Source: an uncultured Clostridia bacterium (GTDB lineage Bacteria; Bacillota; Clostridia; Oscillospirales; Acutalibacteraceae). Taken from it: a DNA stretch of 8,107 nucleotides. A program made the position numbers and the translations under genes. Below the pieces are notes generated by a model that did not search any database, was not told where the DNA came from, and worked only from the letters and a program-made list of their open reading frames with translations. This document shows positions 6,088-8,107 of this stretch, piece by piece. Every line of letters starts with the position of its first letter. Within the stretch, counting starts at the first letter, position 1. Location: contig CAUCSW010000025.1 in NCBI GenBank assembly GCA_958445555.1, positions 1 through 8,107 of the forward strand. Reading direction: 5' to 3'.

Positions 6088-6420
6088 GCGTCTTCCGGCA
6101 ACAACGGTAATGACGGCGTCGACCGCGCGGATGTGGATCCGCTGGCGTCCAAAAGGACAGTGGGTCTCGCGACATTTGCTGCGACTGTCGCAGCGCTCAC
6201 GGCAGCTGTGCTCGCTGCGGTGGTTGCGATAATTGCTCAGGCGGGTAAGATCAAGACCCTTAAGGAGGTCGGAAACACGAGCCCGTATACGGTGGAACAC
6301 TTTTCGGGAGATTCCGTTCTGAAAGACGACAGCGCCTTAAAGAATACCGATATGACCGAAGCAGAGGACAAGAACGATTTGAACGCCGATAACAAAGATG
6401 ACGGCGCGGGTGATCAATGA
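6088..6420 (+). other. In-frame extension after the TGA: linker, transmembrane helix and charged tail of the cohesin protein
   Basis: From 6088 the same frame as the cohesin gene stays open for 110 codons to a TGA at 6418-6420. Counting the first TGA as residue 440, residues 441-463 are a polar Gly/Asn/Asp linker ending in SKR. Residues 464-492 are one uninterrupted hydrophobic helix rich in Ala, Val and Leu. KIKTLK follows, then a cytoplasm-like tail rich in Asp, Glu, Lys and Asn. Third codon positions are mostly G or C from the first codon after the TGA, like the gene before it, so this was or is translated. The only early start is GTG at 6133, which has no Shine-Dalgarno, so separate translation is unlikely. 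Possible readings are UGA read-through, a recent nonsense mutation (one base from TGG, CGA or GGA), or a base-call error. Confidence 0.75.
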
Positions 6421-6591
6421 TCAACGGTCGGCGACCTAAGCCCATAGATCAATGACACAACGTAAAGGTAATCGGCAGTTGAGGATCGGTTACGGATGAT
6501 CGGACGCTGAACGGACCTTATTGTTTGGCCGCTTGCATCGGCGGGACACCAAAGGACGGATATATCTGCGGTGCGCGATCGCAGGTACAAT

Positions 6592-6642
6592 AAACAAAAA
6601 AACAGGCTGCCGCAAGAGCGAAAGAATCGCGAGCGGCAGCCT
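6592..6642 (-). terminator. Rho-independent terminator, reverse strand
   Basis: GCGGCAGCCT (6633-6642) and AGGCTGCCGC (6604-6613) are a perfect 10-bp inverted repeat. An inner stem GCGA (6618-6621) / TCGC (6627-6630) extends it. On the reverse strand the stem is followed by G and seven T (6596-6602). On the forward strand only GGATTTTG follows, so it would serve the plus-strand operon poorly. It probably belonged to the transposase remnant to its right. The rest of 6421-6782 shows no gene. Confidence 0.75.
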
Positions 6643-6782
6643 TGGATTTTGTAAACTGTTAAAATATCGAAAACTATTTATGCTTTTCATCGAAAGCACA
6701 CAGAGGGCATGAAAAATATTTACTTTTTACTCGGTTTAGGCAATTATTTTTTCAAATAAAGGCATATGAAAACACCCGGAAT

Positions 6783-7091
6783 TCAGTCGGTTACAAAGCT
6801 TTTGGATATTAAGGCAAAGCCGAGCAATAAAAACCGCGTTTTCGTCTTGTATTTTCCTTTGGTTAAAAACCGGCGAAAAGCATGGTTTTCCTTCATCACA
6901 CCAAAGGCTCCCTCGACCTGTATGGGATTGTTCATCAGCAGTATAATACCATCATCGAATGCTATGAGCTGTCCGGATTTTTCTTTTTTTGCCATTGCCT
7001 GAGATAATCTGAGCTTTCTGTTTTCATACTGTCCCTTAAAGCGTTTATCCCGGGAATATAACCGAGGAGACAGAAATTGAACATAAAGAGT
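6783..7091 (-). pseudogene. Decayed IS1182-like transposase, C-terminal fragment
   Basis: The reverse-strand frame is open for 102 codons and reads into a sequence typical of the DDE transposase C-terminus of the IS1182 group. PIQVEGAFGVMKENHAFRRF matches the usual RSIQVEGAFGV.K...FRRF. Then LTKGKYKTKTRFLLLGFA matches L.RGK.NVKTE..LL.FAYNINKL. Here the NINKLH segment is replaced by LISKSF, then VTD and a stop. The segment before QVEGAFG (DDGIILLMNN) weakly resembles the family's SE.GI.LRMNR. Upstream of 7091 the frame is closed by stops at 7092-7094 and further on, and no catalytic Asp domains are visible. The element is therefore a fragment and not functional. I could not identify terminal inverted repeats. 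Confidence 0.7.
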
Positions 7092-7190
7092 TTATCGACG
7101 ATGCGAAAATCATGATGGGTACTTTTATACATGAGGGCTTTGCACCCCCTTGTGCTCGGAAAACTGCTTGATATAAGAACTTCTTCGACA

Positions 7191-7236
7191 GAAAAATAAA
7201 AAAGTGCGGTAGCCCATTGTATTATGGACTACCGCA
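7191..7236 (-). terminator. Rho-independent terminator of tRNA-Leu
   Basis: On the reverse strand, bases 7236-7224 pair with 7217-7205 over 13 bp, including one U-G pair, with a 6-nt loop. C and then TTTTTTATTTTT (7203-7192) follow. It begins 5 nt after the tRNA CCA end. No gene is visible between it and the transposase remnant (7092-7190). Confidence 0.92.
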
Positions 7237-7241
7237 TTTCG

Positions 7242-7326
7242 TGGTGCGAGTAATGGGACTTGAACCCATACGTTATACAACACACGCCCCTCAAACGTGC
7301 CTGTCTGCCAATTCCAGCACACTCGC
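7242..7326 (-). tRNA. tRNA-Leu, anticodon GAG
   Basis: Read on the reverse strand, the acceptor GCGAGTG pairs with TACTCGC (one G-U), followed by discriminator A and an encoded CCA. The D arm contains GAATTGGCAGA, typical of tRNA-Leu. The anticodon stem CACGT / GCGTG encloses the loop TTGAGGG, giving anticodon GAG at 7292-7290, which reads CUC and CUU. The long variable arm TGTTGTATAACGT has a GTT/AAC stem, as expected for a class II tRNA. The T arm is ATGGG-TTCAAGT-CCCAT. The length of 85 nt including CCA is normal. It is a stand-alone unit with its own promoter and terminator. Confidence 0.96.
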
Positions 7327-7355
7327 ATTTATTTGCCGTCTCAAGCGACTTTGAT

Positions 7356-7384
7356 ATTATAACATCACCGCGGCGTATTGTCAA
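7356..7384 (-). promoter_or_regulatory. Consensus sigma-A promoter of tRNA-Leu
   Basis: On the reverse strand TTGACA (7384-7379), a 17-nt spacer and TATAAT (7361-7356) match consensus at all twelve positions. TGT before the -10 makes it an extended -10 as well. It lies about 30 nt before the mature tRNA 5' end, which suggests a leader of about 20 nt removed by RNase P. Confidence 0.93.
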
Positions 7385-7447
7385 TACCCAAAAGGGCGGT
7401 TTTAAAAATACTTTTATCACCCGTTCCCACGGCAGCTTCAGTCTATT

Positions 7448-7538
7448 GCCCGCAAGAGTACATACCCGTGGTTTACTGCCGCGGGCGCAGGGTGCCGCCG
7501 CCCCGTCTTTCGCGCAAGGTGCGGAAGGTGGGGCGGCG
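7448..7538. repeat. GC-rich block with several inverted repeats
   Basis: The largest hairpin pairs CGCCGCCCC (7496-7504) with GGGGCGGCG (7530-7538). An inner stem CTTTCGC (7507-7513) / GCGGAAG (7521-7527) extends it. A smaller hairpin pairs CCCGTGG (7465-7471) with CCGCGGG (7479-7485), and GCCCGC (7448-7453) can alternatively pair with GCGGGC (7481-7486). A T-rich tail follows on the forward strand only, although the flanking genes are both on the reverse strand. It could form the 3' end structure of the DUF2344 transcript or be an intergenic repeat. Between 7385 and 7573 I see no gene. Confidence 0.5.
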
Positions 7539-7573
7539 TGTGTTTTGTTTTTATGTGTCTTTATGGCCGCCTA

Positions 7574-8107
7574 TTATCTGAACGGCTGCATATCATTATC
7601 AAGGATAAGAGTCCTTATGATCCTTTTATCGGGGTCGCGTCCGCTGCTCTTTTTGAATGCATCAAAGCAAAGCGTCGGGTTGAGGCTCAGATCGTTGCCC
7701 GAAGGCAGGCACAGACCGACCGACGGACCATCATCGGTGTCTTCCTTAACAGGGCACTTTATATTGTCGGTCAGGTCGACACTGCTCACGATCCCTTTTT
7801 TATTGGTTTTGTCGGCAACCACCCGCTCACTCGTCAGAAAATCAAAAAACAGATCGCGATCCTCTTCATTGTCAAACACGATCCGATATTGCGACCAAGC
7901 AACATACTTTGCCTTCAGAACAGGTTCAAACGCCTCTCTGATCCTGATACCCGGCACTGCCTTTTTGTTCAGAGCCGCAGTCAGCATTTCATCAGTATAC
8001 GCGTCATCGGTTATCTTAAGGTCGGCAATTTCATAAACGCTCTCAAACCCGAGCGAGAGCGGAAGCGCAAAAGAGACATACGGGTGCGGACTGAAGCCCT
8101 CGGTATA
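7574..8107 (-). CDS. Radical-SAM-linked DUF2344 protein (TIGR03936 type), N-terminus beyond window edge
   Basis: The reverse-strand frame is open from the right edge and gives 177 residues. The visible start, YTEGFSPHPYVSFALPLSLG, matches the family pattern Y.QGFNPHP..SFA.PLPLG. The ending LPSGNDLSLNPTLCFDAF matches the C-terminal LPAGS..NLKPELVLEAL pattern of this family. The ATG at 7987 is internal, because the conserved block lies before it. Full family members have roughly 220-230 residues, so about 40-50 are missing. The molecular function is unknown. In Clostridia such genes usually follow a B12-binding radical SAM gene and often precede a ribonuclease G gene. Here the gene ends with TAA, and a tRNA gene lies downstream instead of rng. 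Confidence 0.87.
   Translation of the reverse strand, partial: YTEGFSPHPYVSFALPLSLGFESVYEIADLKITDDAYTDEMLTAALNKKAVPGIRIREAFEPVLKAKYVAWSQYRIVFDNEEDRDLFFDFLTSERVVADKTNKKGIVSSVDLTDNIKCPVKEDTDDGPSVGLCLPSGNDLSLNPTLCFDAFKKSSGRDPDKRIIRTLILDNDMQPFR

Noticed and set aside
6127..6142. GCGGAT / ATCCGC hairpin with a GTGG loop downstream of the in-frame TGA, considered as a bacterial SECIS element for selenocysteine insertion.
   Set aside because: The stem is only 6 bp and starts 40 nt after the TGA, too far for the usual bacterial SECIS placement, and a scaffold protein linker gives no reason for selenocysteine.
6133..6420. Separate small membrane protein starting at GTG 6133.
   Set aside because: No Shine-Dalgarno sequence precedes the GTG, and the coding-like frame extends back without a break to the TGA, so a tail of the cohesin protein explains it better.
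6411..6455. Direct repeats of GATCAATGA (6412-6420 and 6447-6455) and adjacent TGATCA palindromes, considered as a binding site or insertion duplication.
   Set aside because: Only 9 bp, two copies, no element between them; chance is likely.
7125..7328. Reverse-strand 67-codon frame.
   Set aside because: It is the translation of tRNA-Leu and its terminator.
7260..8036. 258-codon forward open frame.
   Set aside because: It is antisense to the tRNA, its promoter and the DUF2344 gene, has no ribosome binding site, and has low-complexity Ser/Arg/Leu composition.
1..8107. CRISPR array, rRNA genes, phage or toxin-antitoxin modules.
   Set aside because: No regularly spaced repeats, rRNA segments or matching protein motifs are visible.

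Overview
The window looks like chromosome from a spore-forming Clostridia member, probably an Oscillospiraceae/Ruminococcaceae-like gut anaerobe. This is inferred from a compact spoIIAA-spoIIAB-sigF operon, cohesin and dockerin modules, and a folC / radical-SAM-linked DUF2344 housekeeping background. Coding sequence is moderately GC-rich with a GC-ending third position. UGA, UAG and UAA all serve as ordinary stops and Trp is encoded by TGG, so the standard bacterial code applies.

Layout, left to right. (1) 1-414 is the 3' end of folC. It is followed by two inverted repeats and a Rho-independent terminator (518-549). (2) 577-1978 is the forespore control operon: spoIIAA (anti-anti-sigma), spoIIAB (anti-sigma kinase) and sigF. 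SigF is unusually short at its N-terminus. A strong terminator follows at 2162-2204. (3) An extended -10 sigma-A-type promoter (2358-2386) and a leader of about 125 nt precede a two-gene unit. The first gene (2518-4764) encodes a secreted SH3b / N-acetylglucosaminidase protein that ends in a dockerin. The second (from 4768) encodes a secreted cohesin-like protein. They are 3 nt apart, so an enzyme and its candidate docking partner are probably co-translated. (4) The cohesin frame stops at a TGA (6085-6087), but the same frame stays open for 110 more codons. Those codons encode a linker, one clear transmembrane helix and a charged tail. Read through, the protein would be membrane-anchored; terminated at TGA, it would be soluble. 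(5) 6421-7241 has no intact gene. It holds a reverse-strand terminator and a decayed IS1182-like transposase C-terminus. (6) A reverse-strand tRNA-Leu(GAG) has its own consensus promoter and a strong terminator. (7) A reverse-strand DUF2344 gene runs off the right edge.

The most interesting system is the dockerin-bearing peptidoglycan hydrolase with an adjacent cohesin protein, because the cohesin's membrane anchoring may depend on a single in-frame UGA. The pairing is inferred from domain content and adjacency, not demonstrated. The UGA could equally be a recent nonsense mutation or a sequencing error.
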